From assembly GCA_030041005.1 (NCBI GenBank), contig JASHOR010000102.1, positions 22,623-86,622 on the forward strand: 64,000 bases of DNA, read 5' to 3'. Under the pieces are notes generated by a model that was not told where the DNA came from, made no database searches, and saw only the letters and a list, made by a program, of their open reading frames with translations. The position numbers were made by a program, and so were the translations under genes. Below, piece after piece: positions 36,741 through 46,534 of the stretch (positions within the stretch are counted from its first letter, which is position 1; each line of letters opens with the position of its first letter). The DNA is from Xanthobacteraceae bacterium (GTDB taxonomy: Bacteria; Pseudomonadota; Alphaproteobacteria; Rhizobiales; Xanthobacteraceae).

Positions 36741-37723
36741 AAGCTCGGGAGCATACCGCGTTCATGTATCCCGGGTGAAGGGTTCGCAGACATGAGTGCC
36801 CGCGCAAGCACAAAATCAGAATATTTATTCCACAGCGTTTGTAAGGTCTCCGAGATCTCGCAACGGGTTTCTTCAGTGACTTCGGCGAGCGGCAAGCGCA
36901 CCCTCGGCGACATCGGTCCGCATAGACTGAGTGCGTATTTAAGCGGCGCTGGATTGGTTTCGCGGGCGAGAGCTGCGGTCAATTGCGAGAGCGGTATCAT
37001 GAGCCGGCGAGCCCGCATCACGTTGCCTTGCCGCCACGCAAGATACATGGTTCGGCACAAGCCTGGCGCGATATTGGAAGCGACGGAAAAGCAGCCGTCG
37101 CCCCCCTGTGCCAAAAAGCCCAATGCCGTTGCGTCATCGCCGGACACAAGCCTGAAATCCGGGCCGACGAGGGCGCGCAGCCGCGAGGGTCGGCCGACAT
37201 CGCCCGTTGCGTCCATGAGCCCGATAATCCGTGGTGTCTCGGCCAGCCGTGCGACAGTTTCATCGGCAAGACCGCGCACTGTTCGCGACGGAACGTCGTG
37301 GAGAATGACAGGCAACCCCGTGCTGGCGACAATCTTGCGGTAATGCGCGCCGAGCCCTTGTTGAGTCGGCTTGTTATAGTAAGGGACAACCGAAAGCGTC
37401 GCGTCGGCGCCGTTCGCCTCGGCATTTTTGCTCAGCTCTATCGCGGTCGTCGTGGCGTTCGAGCCGGCCCCGGCAATCACCGGCAGCCGGTGCCGCGCCA
37501 CGCCTGCGGCAACGCGGGTCAATTCCCCATGTTCCAGCGGACTCAACGTCGACGCTTCACCGGTTGTAGCGGCGACGACGAGCGCTGTAGCCCCATGCGT
37601 TATCTGTAGTTCGCAAAGCCATTCGAAGGTCTCATAATCGACCTTGTCATCGGCGGTGAACGGCGTGGGTAATGCAGGCGCGTAGCCTGTTAATTTTACG
37701 ATGTGCCGGCCGATGTTGGACAT
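36737..37723 (-). CDS. DapA-like (DHDPS family) protein lacking active-site Lys and Tyr
   Basis: 328 residues of the dihydrodipicolinate synthase/N-acetylneuraminate lyase family. The overall fold is well preserved: T-T-G-E at 53-56, V-P-Y-Y-N-K-P at 113-119, V-P-S-R-T at 144-148, S-G-D-D-A-T-A-L late. The family's Schiff-base lysine (G-[IL]-K-[ED]-A-T-G, Lys161 in E. coli DapA) is Met170 here (G-L-M-D-A-T-G, codon at 37214-37216). The catalytic Tyr133 (I-L-Y-N-V-P) is His142 (I-L-H-D-V-P). It therefore probably cannot perform the aldol reaction and is not the lysine-pathway dapA. It sits between two small unknown genes with tight spacing. Confidence 0.85.
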   Translation of the reverse strand: MSNIGRHIVKLTGYAPALPTPFTADDKVDYETFEWLCELQITHGATALVVAATTGEASTLSPLEHGELTRVAAGVARHRLPVIAGAGSNATTTAIELSKNAEANGADATLSVVPYYNKPTQQGLGAHYRKIVASTGLPVILHDVPSRTVRGLADETVARLAETPRIIGLMDATGDVGRPSRLRALVGPDFRLVSGDDATALGFLAQGGDGCFSVASNIAPGLCRTMYLAWRQGNVMRARRLMIPLSQLTAALARETNPAPLKYALSLCGPMSPRVRLPLAEVTEETRCEISETLQTLWNKYSDFVLARALMSANPSPGIHERGMLPSL

Positions 37724-37738
37724 TGGAGCGTCCTGGCC

Positions 37739-38041
37739 TCAAGCGGCCTGCCGTTGGCGGAAAGAGTTGTCAACAACCCGCTGGCGGGGTGTGACCGCCG
37801 GCGCAAAGCCGGTGTTGAGTTCTAAAATTTCGCCGACGCAGATGACGGCGTGGGGATGATTCCCGCTTTCAAATTTTGCGAATTTCAAGGCTTCCGTGCG
37901 ATTGATGAACAACCCACCCCGAAGGCCGCTCTGCTCCTGGGCGACCCAGTGCCCCCCGCTGTCCCGGCCGATCATGAATACTGATGGCTCCAAACACGAG
38001 GGAGGTTCGGAAGGTTCGGCGATTTCATCGGGTTGCTTCAC
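37739..38041 (-). CDS. Small hypothetical protein upstream of the DapA-like gene
   Basis: 100 residues, ending 15 bases before the DapA-like start, so presumably first in a three-gene transcript. The core F-M-I-G-R-D-S-G-G-H-W-V-A-Q-E followed by G-G-L-F-I-N-R-T-E-A-L-K-F-A looks like a small alpha/beta domain similar in pattern to DUF2188-type proteins, in which a G-x-W strand is followed by a helix with A-L-x-F-A. Cellular role unknown. Confidence 0.6.
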   Translation of the reverse strand: MKQPDEIAEPSEPPSCLEPSVFMIGRDSGGHWVAQEQSGLRGGLFINRTEALKFAKFESGNHPHAVICVGEILELNTGFAPAVTPRQRVVDNSFRQRQAA

Positions 38042-38063
38042 GGACGTTCTCTCGATTCGGTTT

Positions 38064-38204
38064 ATGGATGAGGGTCAGGCGATCGATGTCTTATTCAGAG
38101 CCGCACCGGATGACTGCGGGAACGAGATGCCGGCGACGGTGGGCTGCAAATCGGTCAAGCCCCTTGAGCGATCCGTTGCCAAAGCGATTTCGCTTTTGCT
38201 TTGA
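38064..38204 (+). CDS. Possible small protein (weak)
   Basis: A 46-codon frame, M-D-E-G-Q-A-I-D-V-L-F-R-A-A-P-D-D, with a composition more protein-like than surrounding frames. There is no good ribosome binding site and no family is recognised, so this is a low-confidence call. Confidence 0.2.
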   Translation: MDEGQAIDVLFRAAPDDCGNEMPATVGCKSVKPLERSVAKAISLLL

Positions 38205-38623
38205 TCGGCGCGCCGCGGGCAGTGGTGCAAGGATGACGTCCATAGGGACGACGTCCATAAGGGAGCTCCTCGTTCATTGCGCCGACCGCAATGTGCCCGC
38301 GCGCGCATATGGATTCGAGATGGAGAGAAGGCCGTTCTCATAAGGACGGCATAAGCGCCTGAGGAGAGCCAGGCCGGGCCAAAGTGGGCGCCCTCTGACT
38401 TCGGAAAAAATGGAGCTTATTTCCTTATAAAAGCGGCAAAAACGACAATGCCTGCCGATATAGGAGCCGCATAAGAATCCGTGCCCTTGAATAAACGACG
38501 GACCTCGTCCTGCCTTTATAAAATCCTCATTTTTTCCGGCCCGCTGCCCTCTCGAAAATATATGGGACGATGGGCTAATCATGTTGCGATGCGCGAGGTT
38601 CCCAGGCGCATGCAGTCCGCGTG

Positions 38624-38654
38624 CAGATAAGAGTTCCGCGCCCAGATAAGAGTT
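38624..38654. promoter_or_regulatory. Tandem direct repeat before kdp, candidate operator
   Basis: CAGATAAGAGTT occurs twice (38624-38635 and 38643-38654), separated by seven bases, a 19-bp period. It is 75 bases before the first small gene of the kdp set. Two half-sites on nearly the same DNA face suit a dimeric response regulator such as KdpE, but the regulator is not identified by sequence. Confidence 0.45.
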
Positions 38655-38728
38655 GTCCTTTTTCATCCGAGGCAAATGCGACGGCGGTCAAACGTGCGCG
38701 GGGCGTTCGCATGCAAGGAGCGATGCAG

Positions 38729-38824
38729 ATGGATTTATGGACCTGGCTTCCCGGGCTTTTCGCGCTCGGCATCTTCAGCATTCTCCTCTGCCTCGCCTAT
38801 GCCGAAAGCTGCGGACGAATTTGA
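38729..38824 (+). CDS. Small membrane protein preceding kdpF
   Basis: 31 residues, M-D-L-W-T-W-L-P-G-L-F-A-L-G-I-F-S-I-L-L-style single membrane helix. The ATG at 38729 has AGGAG nine bases before it. The stop overlaps the ribosome binding site of kdpF (GAGGAG at 38823-38828), so the two are closely linked. It resembles a KdpF-like small subunit but is not the canonical KdpF, which follows. Function unknown; perhaps an additional stabilising subunit of the Kdp complex. Confidence 0.65.
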   Translation: MDLWTWLPGLFALGIFSILLCLAYAESCGRI

Positions 38825-38834
38825 GGAGTTTGTC

Positions 38835-38915
38835 ATGATCTATGCCACTGCGGTGATCACCGCACTGCTGTTCATTTACCTCGGCACGGCGCTTGTTCGG
38901 CCTGAGTGGTTCTGA
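38835..38915 (+). CDS. kdpF: K+-transporting ATPase, KdpF subunit
   Basis: 26 residues forming one transmembrane helix and ending A-L-V-R-P-E-W-F, the typical KdpF C-terminus (L-L-R-P-E-R-F in E. coli). GAGGAG lies just upstream of the ATG. KdpF stabilises the KdpABC complex in the membrane. It lies directly before kdpA. Confidence 0.88.
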   Translation: MIYATAVITALLFIYLGTALVRPEWF

Positions 38916-38972
38916 CGTTTCATAGCGAGGCCGGATCGCAGTCGGCCAAGCACCAAGCTTAGGAAAACCGTC

Positions 38973-40790
38973 ATGTGGACGCTGCCCCTCCTGTTGCTCG
39001 CGGTGACCATTCTGCTCTCGATTCCGATGAGCAAATATTTTGCCTGGATCATGGACGGCCGCTACCGCGCACCGCGCGTGCTTGCGTGGTTCGAAGAGCG
39101 TCTTAACACCGGTCAGCAGAACTGGAAGCAGTACGTCATCGCGATGATGGCATTTACGGCCGTGCTGTTCACTTACGGCTACGTCGTCCTTTGCCTGCAG
39201 CCGATAGCGCCGCTCAATCCGCTCGGGCGAAGCATCCTCGCCCCTTCCTTGATCTTCAATACCGTCATTTCATTCCTGACGAATACCAACCTGCAGCATT
39301 ATTCGGGCGATCAGCACCTTTCGAATTTCAGCCAGATATTTTTCATCCTGCCGAACATGTTTCTGTCGGCGTCGATCGGCTTTTGCGCGCTGTCTGCGAT
39401 CATTCGCGCATTTCGCGGCGAGGCGACTGTCGGCAACTTCTTCGTCGATATGTGGCGGGTTGTCGCCTACATCTACGTCCCGGCCGCGCTGATCATCGGT
39501 GCCATCTTCATTCATGAGGGCATGCCGATGACCTACCAAAGCGAGCAGACTGTCACCACGCTCGAACCGGCATCGATGGGCGTGGACGATCACGGCGCGG
39601 CCAAGCCGCAGAACATCATCGTTGGGCCGGTCGCCGCAGTCATTCCGATCAAGATGCTCGGCACTAACGGCGGCGGTTTCTACGGCATGAACTCCGCCGT
39701 GCCGCTCGAGAATCCGACGGCGGTATCAAATTTCGTCACGACGTTCGCCATGATGATCTTCCCGTTCAGCCTGGTGCTGATGTTCGGGCGCATGCTGGGG
39801 CGAATACGCCACTCGGTCGTCATCTATTGCGTGATGCTGGCGATGATGGTCGGGTTGATCTGGTGGACGATCAATTGGGACACGCTGCGACCCAACCCGG
39901 CGTTTACCGGAACGTCAGTCGAACGCAGTTACCAGATCGCTGACGCAACCGCGCCCGGCGGTCATCGCGCAGTCGTGCTGCCGGCAGTCGCGAGCCTGCC
40001 CGTCGACCAGAGTCTCGGCAATCTCGAAGGCAAGGAATTGCGCTTCGGCACCTCGGCCGGCGCCGTCTTTGCCGCCGTCACTACCGACGTGACCTGCGGC
40101 GCGGTGAACGGGGAGATGGACAGTCTCAACCCGACCGCCAGCCTGTCGCCGTTTATCGGCATGTGGCTCAACTGCGTGTTTGGCGGCAAGGGCGTGGGCA
40201 TGATCAACCTGCTTTTGTTCCTCATCATCGGCGTCTTCCTCGCCGGACAGATGGTCGGGCGCAGTCCCGAATATCTTGGCCGTAAAGTGGGCGCGCGCGA
40301 AATGAAGCTCGCGGTGATCGCGCTGCTCGTTCACCCGTTCCTCATCCTCGGACCGAGCGGCTTGTTCGCCGCCACCGGCTGGGGCACAGGCGCGGAAAGC
40401 AATCCGGGCGCGCACGGCTTCTCGCAGATCGTCTATCAATTCTCATCGGCGTCGGCCAACAATGGCTCGGCGTTCGACGGTCTCGGTGTGACCTACGGAT
40501 TTAACAACAATCCCAACCCGGCGCCGGAGGCCGTGCCGTTGGACATTGCCACCGGCTTGGTCATGCTGTTCTCGCGCTATCTGCCGATCATCGCACCGAT
40601 CGCCATGGCCTTTTTCCTCGGCCGCAAGAAGGTGGCGCCAGCCTCGCTGGGCACAATGCGCGATGACACGATCACCTTTGGCGTCCTGTTGCTAGGGACC
40701 ATCATCATCATCGGCGCTCTCCTCTTTCTTCCAGTCGCGGCACTCGGCCCGCTCGCCGAGCACTTCGGGCCAATTCCGTTCGGCGGCTAA
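38973..40790 (+). CDS. kdpA: K+-transporting ATPase, KdpA (channel-like) subunit
   Basis: 605 residues, slightly longer than E. coli KdpA (557). It carries the K+ selectivity pore, with ten or so hydrophobic segments and four pore-loop repeats. Motifs include [12 protein letters not shown] near residue 104 and [13 protein letters not shown] near 230-242, plus [10 protein letters not shown] (T-S-C-G-like loop). The extra length sits in periplasmic loops. KdpA takes K+ from the periplasm and passes it to KdpB in the high-affinity, K+-starvation-induced pump. Confidence 0.96.
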   Translation: MWTLPLLLLAVTILLSIPMSKYFAWIMDGRYRAPRVLAWFEERLNTGQQNWKQYVIAMMAFTAVLFTYGYVVLCLQPIAPLNPLGRSILAPSLIFNTVISFLTNTNLQHYSGDQHLSNFSQIFFILPNMFLSASIGFCALSAIIRAFRGEATVGNFFVDMWRVVAYIYVPAALIIGAIFIHEGMPMTYQSEQTVTTLEPASMGVDDHGAAKPQNIIVGPVAAVIPIKMLGTNGGGFYGMNSAVPLENPTAVSNFVTTFAMMIFPFSLVLMFGRMLGRIRHSVVIYCVMLAMMVGLIWWTINWDTLRPNPAFTGTSVERSYQIADATAPGGHRAVVLPAVASLPVDQSLGNLEGKELRFGTSAGAVFAAVTTDVTCGAVNGEMDSLNPTASLSPFIGMWLNCVFGGKGVGMINLLLFLIIGVFLAGQMVGRSPEYLGRKVGAREMKLAVIALLVHPFLILGPSGLFAATGWGTGAESNPGAHGFSQIVYQFSSASANNGSAFDGLGVTYGFNNNPNPAPEAVPLDIATGLVMLFSRYLPIIAPIAMAFFLGRKKVAPASLGTMRDDTITFGVLLLGTIIIIGALLFLPVAALGPLAEHFGPIPFGG

Positions 40791-40828
40791 GCCCGATCCC
40801 GCTGCAACATTCGTTATGGAGCATGGCC

Positions 40829-42958
40829 ATGGAAATCGTAGGCCCAACGACGCACGATAGAAAAGGCGGCAGGTGGCAGCAGCTGTTCTCGACTCCCCTG
40901 GTGCTCAGCGCCATGAAGCAGTCGTTGATCATGCTGCGGCCCGACATCCAGTGGCAAAACCCGGTGATGTTCGTCGTCGAGATTGGTGCGCTCTTGACGC
41001 TGGCGTTCATCCTGCGCGCCGTGTTCGGCGGCGCTGCAGGGCCGTTCTCGCTCGGCTATTTCGTGGCGTTGGACTTCTGGCTGTGGCTGACGGTGCTGTT
41101 CGCCAACTTCGCGACCGCGTTCGCCGAGGAGCGCGGGCGGGCGCAGGCTGAGTTTCTCCGTCGCACCCGCGTTGCCACGCCCGCCAAGCGTTTGCTCGCC
41201 GATGGACGTACTGAAGACATCACCTCAATCCGGCTGAAGCCCGGCGATTGCGTCGTAGTGAACGCGGGAGAACCGATTCCCGGTGACGGCGAGGTCATCG
41301 AGGGCATCGCGTCGGTAGACGAATCCGCAATCACCGGCGAGTCGGCGCCGGTGCTCCGCGAAGCCGGCGGCGACCGTTCCGGCGTCACCGGCGGCACCAC
41401 GGTGCTGTCGGACCGCATTGTGGTGCGCATCGTCGCCGGTTACGGCGAATCGTTTCTCGATCGCATGATCGCACTCGTCGAAGGCGCCGTTCGCCAGCGC
41501 ACGCCGAACGAGATCGCGCTGACACTGGTTCTGACCGCGTTCACCCTCATCTTTCTGATTGTGGTCGTGCCGCTTTGGCCGATGGCCTACGCCGCCGAGA
41601 CATACATGACCTCCTATCTAGGCCTGAGCGCTCCGCTGCACAGCCTCGGTACCGATGTGCCGACGCTGATCGCACTCTTGGTCTGTCTGATTCCGACAAC
41701 GATTGGCGCCTTGCTCGCTGCCATAGGCATAGCCGGCATGGATCGAGCGCTGCGCAACAACATCATCGCCAAAAGCGGGCACGCGGTGGAAACGGCCGGC
41801 GATGTCGATGTCGTCCTGCTCGACAAGACCGGAACGATTACCCTTGGCGCTCGGCGCGCCTCGCGTTTCCTTGCATTAAGCGGTGTGACCGAGCGTGAGC
41901 TGGCCAATGCCGCAGAGCTTGCCTCGCTTTCCGACGAAACGCCGGAGGGCCGCTCGATCGTCACCTTGGCGCGGGAAAAGTATGGCGTGCGCCACGACCC
42001 GGCGGAGATCGAGGCAAACTTCGTGCCGTTCAGCGCGCAGACGCGGATGAGCGGAATTGATCTGCTGTCTGACGGGTTGCAAATTCGCAAGGGCGCGCCC
42101 GACGCGGTGATTGCTCATCTGCGTCGACACGGGGTCAATCCGCCGGGGGGCATCGATCTGCAAATTGCCAATGCCGCGGCGGAAGGCGCGACGCCGCTGC
42201 TCGTCTCCGAAGGCAACCGCGCGCTCGGTGCAATCGTACTTCAGGACACGCTCAAGCCCAAGATCGCCGAACGCATCGCCCAGCTTCGCCAGATGGGGCT
42301 GCACACCATCATGATCACCGGCGACAACCGGCTTACGGCTGCAACCATCGCTCAGCGCGCCGGCGTCGACGATTATCTCGCCGAAGCGACGCCGGAGCGA
42401 AAACTCGAATTCCTGCGCAAGGAGCAGGCCGAGGGCAAGCTTGTCGCCATGATGGGCGACGGCACCAACGACGCGCCCGCGTTGGCGCAGGCCGATGTCG
42501 GATTGGCGATGAACGCCGGCACGCAGGCGGCCAAGGAAGCCGGGAATATGGTCGATCTCGACAGCGACCCGACCAAGCTCATCGAGGTCGTCGGCATCGG
42601 CAAGGAATTGCTGATGACGCGCGGCGCACTGACCACGTTCTCGATCGCCAATGATGTCGCCAAGTACTTTGCGATCGTGCCGGCTTTGTTTGCGGGGACG
42701 CTGCCATGGCTCAAAGTGATCGACATCATGCACCTGCATTCGGCGACCTCGGCGATCCTTTCGGCGATCATCTTCAACGCGCTGATCATTCCGCTGCTGA
42801 TCCCCGTGGCGCTCAAGGGGGTTCGCTATCGCCCGATTGGCGCCGACGCATTGTTGCGCCGCAACTTGCTGGTTTGGGGTCTCGGCGGCGTGATCGCGCC
42901 GTTCATTGGCATCAAACTCATCGACATGTTCATGGTGGCTCTGCGACTGGCCGCCTGA
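40829..42958 (+). CDS. kdpB: K+-transporting ATPase, KdpB (P-type ATPase) subunit
   Basis: 709 residues. The start at 40829 has GGAG seven bases before it; ATG 40823 is too close. The P-type motifs are intact: D-K-T-G-T-I-T with phosphorylated Asp332, T-G-E-S-A-P-V in the actuator domain, and [10 protein letters not shown] in the hinge. KdpB hydrolyses ATP to drive K+ transport through KdpA. It is followed after 22 bases by kdpC. Confidence 0.97.
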   Translation: MEIVGPTTHDRKGGRWQQLFSTPLVLSAMKQSLIMLRPDIQWQNPVMFVVEIGALLTLAFILRAVFGGAAGPFSLGYFVALDFWLWLTVLFANFATAFAEERGRAQAEFLRRTRVATPAKRLLADGRTEDITSIRLKPGDCVVVNAGEPIPGDGEVIEGIASVDESAITGESAPVLREAGGDRSGVTGGTTVLSDRIVVRIVAGYGESFLDRMIALVEGAVRQRTPNEIALTLVLTAFTLIFLIVVVPLWPMAYAAETYMTSYLGLSAPLHSLGTDVPTLIALLVCLIPTTIGALLAAIGIAGMDRALRNNIIAKSGHAVETAGDVDVVLLDKTGTITLGARRASRFLALSGVTERELANAAELASLSDETPEGRSIVTLAREKYGVRHDPAEIEANFVPFSAQTRMSGIDLLSDGLQIRKGAPDAVIAHLRRHGVNPPGGIDLQIANAAAEGATPLLVSEGNRALGAIVLQDTLKPKIAERIAQLRQMGLHTIMITGDNRLTAATIAQRAGVDDYLAEATPERKLEFLRKEQAEGKLVAMMGDGTNDAPALAQADVGLAMNAGTQAAKEAGNMVDLDSDPTKLIEVVGIGKELLMTRGALTTFSIANDVAKYFAIVPALFAGTLPWLKVIDIMHLHSATSAILSAIIFNALIIPLLIPVALKGVRYRPIGADALLRRNLLVWGLGGVIAPFIGIKLIDMFMVALRLAA

Positions 42959-42980
42959 GTGAAAAACGAGGAGATGCGCC

Positions 42981-43997
42981 ATGTTGCGCTCTTTGAAGGT
43001 AAGCCTCTTGCTGATGGCGTTTGCCGTCGTGATCACCTGCGGGATCTATCCGGCGATCTTGTGGGCTTTCGGCCAGACGTTCTATCCGTTCCAGTCCAAC
43101 GGCAGCATCGTCAACGGGCCGGACGGCAAACCGGTCGGCTCACTGCTCGTGGCGCAGCCTTTCACGAAGGACGAGTACTTCTGGCCGCGGCCTTCCGCGG
43201 CGAATTACGACGGCACAGCTTCGGCTTCGTCGGCTTTGGCGGCTTCAAACTATGGATTGCGCGACCGTGTTGCCCGCACGATTGCGCCCGTTGCGACTTA
43301 TGCGGGGGGACCGAAGAAGGGACAGCTGGTGGCGTCCGACGTCGACATCTGGTTCGACGCTGATCGATATGGCGGAAAGCCTGGGATCGTCGCGCAATGG
43401 GCCGACGCCCATAATTCGCTGGCGCAAGCCTGGGTCACGGGCGATGCAGCGCACGGAGCCTATGTTGACGCCTGGTCCAAAACGCATCCGGACCTTGTTG
43501 CCGCTTACGTCAAAGCCAATCCCGGAACGCCACAGCCAAAGGCGAGCGACCTCGCGGTCACCTTCTTCGAACACTTCTCGAAGGATCATCCGGGCATGTT
43601 CCCCTCTGCAGTCACGCAAAAGGACGCCAGCGGTAAGGCCGCGACCGCAATCCAGCCCGTGAAATCAGGCTCCGACATCGAAACGACGTTCTTCCTGAGC
43701 TGGCGCGAAGACCATCCGAACGTGCAGTTGCAGAATGTGCCTGGCGATTACGTAACGGCCTCCGGTTCCGGCCTCGATCCGGATATCACCCTCGAGAACG
43801 CCGAATTTCAGCTCGACCGGGTGGCGGGAAAATGGGCCCAGGACCTCAAACGGTCTCCTGCGCAGCTCAGGCAGGAGATCCAAGCCATGCTGCAGAAGCA
43901 GGCTTTCAGCCCCGGCGACGGTTTGTTCGGCGAACCGATCGTCAACGTGCTGCAGATCAATCTGGCCCTGCGCAATCGCTATGGCGCGCCGTCCTAA
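42981..43997 (+). CDS. kdpC: K+-transporting ATPase, KdpC subunit with a long insertion
   Basis: 338 residues against about 190 in E. coli. The N-terminal membrane helix, Q-P-F-T-K-D-E-Y-F-W-P-R-P-S and the C-terminal T-A-S-G-S-G-L-D-P-D-I-T and P-x-V-N-V-L-Q-I-N-L-A-L match KdpC. Between residues about 105 and 252 lies an insertion of roughly 150 residues, Asp/His-rich, with D-I-W-F-D-A-D-R, W-A-D-A-H-N-S-L-A-Q-A-W and F-F-L-S-W-R-E-D-H-P. I do not recognise the insert as a known domain. The periplasmic KdpC domain stabilises the complex and raises ATP affinity; the insert would lie on the periplasmic side. Confidence 0.9.
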   Translation: MLRSLKVSLLLMAFAVVITCGIYPAILWAFGQTFYPFQSNGSIVNGPDGKPVGSLLVAQPFTKDEYFWPRPSAANYDGTASASSALAASNYGLRDRVARTIAPVATYAGGPKKGQLVASDVDIWFDADRYGGKPGIVAQWADAHNSLAQAWVTGDAAHGAYVDAWSKTHPDLVAAYVKANPGTPQPKASDLAVTFFEHFSKDHPGMFPSAVTQKDASGKAATAIQPVKSGSDIETTFFLSWREDHPNVQLQNVPGDYVTASGSGLDPDITLENAEFQLDRVAGKWAQDLKRSPAQLRQEIQAMLQKQAFSPGDGLFGEPIVNVLQINLALRNRYGAPS

Positions 43998-44069
43998 GTG
44001 ACGGTGCCCGCGCTTGCCTCCGCGGAGTCATCCGGTGGCAGCGCCGCAAAAGCCTCGGGCGCTCAGCAG

Positions 44070-44759
44070 ATGAGCGCCGCTCCCTTGAAGATACTCGTCG
44101 TCGACGATGAGCCCGCCATCCGCAAGCTGCTGCGGATGGGGTTGCGCGCCGAGGGCTACGACACGTTGGAAGCCGGCGACGGCAGGGCGGCATCTGAACT
44201 GCTGTTGCAACAGCCCGATTTGATCATTCTCGATCTGGGGCTTCCCGACATCGAGGGGCTGGAGTTGCTGCAGGAAATCCGCCGCGGCAACGAAGGTATT
44301 CCGATCATAATCCTCTCAAGCCGCGGCGATGAATTGACCAAAGTCCGGGCCCTTGAGTGGGGCGCCGACGATTATGTCACCAAGCCGTTCGGCGTAGACG
44401 AACTGCTGGCACGAATGAGAGTGGCGCTGCGTCACCGCTTGCCGGTGCAAGGTCAGCGTGCGCCATTTCAAAGCGGTGATCTGTCGGTCGATCTCGCGCG
44501 GCACGTCGTCAAGGTCTCCGGTCGCGAAGTGAAGCTCACCCCCAACGAGTTCGAGCTGTTGCGAATCCTTGTGCAACACGCCGGCAAGGTCCTCACGCAT
44601 AGATTTTTGCTGAGCGAGCTTGGCGGCGAACTCACGGACGCCAGGTATCTTCGGGTCTACGTGCGTCAGCTTCGGCAAAAGATCGAAGCGGACCCGAGCC
44701 AGCCTCAATATATCCTGACCGAGAGCGGAATCGGCTATCGGCTTCGAGCGCCTTTATGA
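44070..44759 (+). CDS. kdpE: KdpE-like response regulator (OmpR family)
   Basis: 229 residues from ATG 44070, the typical KdpE length; an upstream GTG at 43998, directly after the kdpC stop, would add 24 unconserved residues. The receiver domain has L-V-V-D-D-E-P, phosphoacceptor Asp in I-I-L-D-L-G-L-P-D and T-K-P-F. The winged-helix domain has L-T-P-N-E-F-E-L-L-R-I-L and the late G-I-G-Y-R-L. It presumably activates kdpFABC at low K+. No kdpD sensor kinase gene lies between kdpC and this gene or after it, so the kinase must be elsewhere or different. Confidence 0.9.
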   Translation: MSAAPLKILVVDDEPAIRKLLRMGLRAEGYDTLEAGDGRAASELLLQQPDLIILDLGLPDIEGLELLQEIRRGNEGIPIIILSSRGDELTKVRALEWGADDYVTKPFGVDELLARMRVALRHRLPVQGQRAPFQSGDLSVDLARHVVKVSGREVKLTPNEFELLRILVQHAGKVLTHRFLLSELGGELTDARYLRVYVRQLRQKIEADPSQPQYILTESGIGYRLRAPL

Positions 44760-44970
44760 GTCGGGTATTCGAGAAAACTCGGCAAAAACGCGATCACCAT
44801 TACGTGAAAGCCGGGGCGGTGAACCGAAGGTAGTCATCGAGTTCCGATAGTGGAAGAATCGGAGCCCGTCAGCGCTGTCCGGCGCCGCAAAAAAATGTCC
44901 AGACTGTCGCCGCCATCGCTTCGGCTCAGGAGAGGCCCCTGGGCAGGCAGAAAGATCAGGAATGTAACTC

Positions 44971-46422
44971 ATGTCGATTGATCGCCGCTCGCTGTTGAAA
45001 ATCGCCGGCATGGCGCCGGCAATGTCCGGCGGACAAGTGCCCGCGCAAACGACGGCGAACCGGCCGGCCGAAAGGGCGGACTACACCATCCGAATCGCGA
45101 CCGGCCTCGTCGAGCTCGCCCAAGACCACATCGTATCCACGACGCTCTACAACGGCCAATTTCCCGGTCCGCTGATCCGGCTGCAGGAAGGCAAGCGCGT
45201 CGTGGTCGACATCCACAACGACACCGATACGCCCGAGCAACTCCACTGGCACGGCCAGTTCGTTCCTCCCGACGTTGATGGCGCTGCGGAGGAGGGCACG
45301 CCCTATATTCCTGCACGCGGCATGCGCCGCATCGCCTATGTGCCGCGGCCGTCGGGCTTTCGCTTCTATCACACGCACGTCGTGCCCATGAACAATCTCA
45401 GTATCGGCACCTATACGGGGCAGGCGGGGCCGGTCTACATCGAGCCCGTGAACAATCCGGGCGCCTATGATCGTGAGATATTCCTGGTGCTCAAGGAATT
45501 TCTGCCCTCGTTCAGTCAGGGCGGCGACATGGCGATGGATTTTCTCATTGGCGAGCCGAATAAAGCATTACAGGACATCGGCCAGAGTGCCGATGAGCAG
45601 TTCACCGGTCCCAAGGGTTACGAGGTCGGCTACGATCTTTTCGGCATCAACGGCAAAATGCTCGGGCACGGCGATCCAATCCGCGTCAAGCAGGGTGAGC
45701 GCGTTCTCTTTCATGTCCTCAATGCCAGTGCCACCGAAATCCGCAGTTTGGCGCTGCCGGGTCATGTTTTCAGGATCGTGGCGCTCGACGGCAATCCCGT
45801 GCCGACGCAGGTGGAAGTGCCGGTGCTATGGCTCGGCACCGCCGAGCGCATCTCCGCCATTGTCGAAATGAACCATTCCGGCATTTGGGTCCTGGGCGAT
45901 CTTGACGATGATGACCGTAGTCACGGCATGGGCATTGTCGTCGAATACGCGGATGCAACGGGCAAGCCGCAGTGGAGCGCGCCAAAACCGTACAAGTGGG
46001 ATTACACGATATTCGGCAAGGCGGATGCCGTCCCCGCGTCACCGGACGAGACAATGGAGTTTACGGTCGTCAAGCACAACGGCGCGCTCAACGGCTTCAA
46101 TCAATGGCTGCTTAACGGCAAGGCCTTTTCGATGGAAACCATGAAGCCGGTCTACACGGTGCATGAAGGCCGCCGCTACCGGTTCAAATTCCGCAACGCG
46201 AGTGACGACATTCATCCGCTCCATTTGCACCGGCACAGTTTTGAGCTGGTCCATGTCGGCGGCAAACCGACGGCAGGCGTTATCAAGGACGTGGTGATGC
46301 TCGGCGGATTTCAGGAAGTGGAGTTCGATTTTGTCGCCGATCATCCGGGACTGACGCTGTTCCATTGTCACCAGCAAATACACATGGATTTTGGTTTCAT
46401 GTTCTTGTTGAATTATGCGTGA
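44971..46422 (+). CDS. Multicopper oxidase with Tat-type signal
   Basis: 483 residues. The N-terminus S-I-D-R-R-S-L-L-K-I-A-G is a twin-arginine-like signal, so it is likely exported folded. Copper ligands are visible: H92-W-H94-G and H134-T-H136 in the first domain, then H-P-L-H-L-H-R-H and H-C-H-Q-Q-I-H-M near the C-terminus, covering type 1, 2 and 3 sites, with the type 1 axial ligand in M-D-F-G-F-M. Substrates of this laccase-like group include phenols, Cu+ and Mn2+. It starts about 210 bases after kdpE and is followed by a phosphate transporter gene. Confidence 0.92.
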   Translation: MSIDRRSLLKIAGMAPAMSGGQVPAQTTANRPAERADYTIRIATGLVELAQDHIVSTTLYNGQFPGPLIRLQEGKRVVVDIHNDTDTPEQLHWHGQFVPPDVDGAAEEGTPYIPARGMRRIAYVPRPSGFRFYHTHVVPMNNLSIGTYTGQAGPVYIEPVNNPGAYDREIFLVLKEFLPSFSQGGDMAMDFLIGEPNKALQDIGQSADEQFTGPKGYEVGYDLFGINGKMLGHGDPIRVKQGERVLFHVLNASATEIRSLALPGHVFRIVALDGNPVPTQVEVPVLWLGTAERISAIVEMNHSGIWVLGDLDDDDRSHGMGIVVEYADATGKPQWSAPKPYKWDYTIFGKADAVPASPDETMEFTVVKHNGALNGFNQWLLNGKAFSMETMKPVYTVHEGRRYRFKFRNASDDIHPLHLHRHSFELVHVGGKPTAGVIKDVVMLGGFQEVEFDFVADHPGLTLFHCHQQIHMDFGFMFLLNYA

Positions 46423-46534
46423 CAATGGATCGGATCGGGCGCGACAACGCCGCGGCTGCGCAAGTTGAAAATACCAAGTGCCAAGGCTCGCCGCGCGAAG
46501 CGCTGCCGGCCTCGTGCTTTGTAATGGGCGAAAT

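Larger units (their letters stand above)
38042..38728. other. Long gap upstream of kdp
   Basis: About 690 bases. It includes a weak possible small ORF (38064-38204), an AT-richer patch around 38395-38560 suited to promoters, and a tandem 12-bp direct repeat at 38624-38654 just before the kdp genes. No repeat copy or RNA gene was recognised. Confidence 0.4.

Noticed and set aside
36737..37723. Functional dapA of lysine synthesis
   Set aside because: The Schiff-base Lys and catalytic Tyr positions are Met and His.
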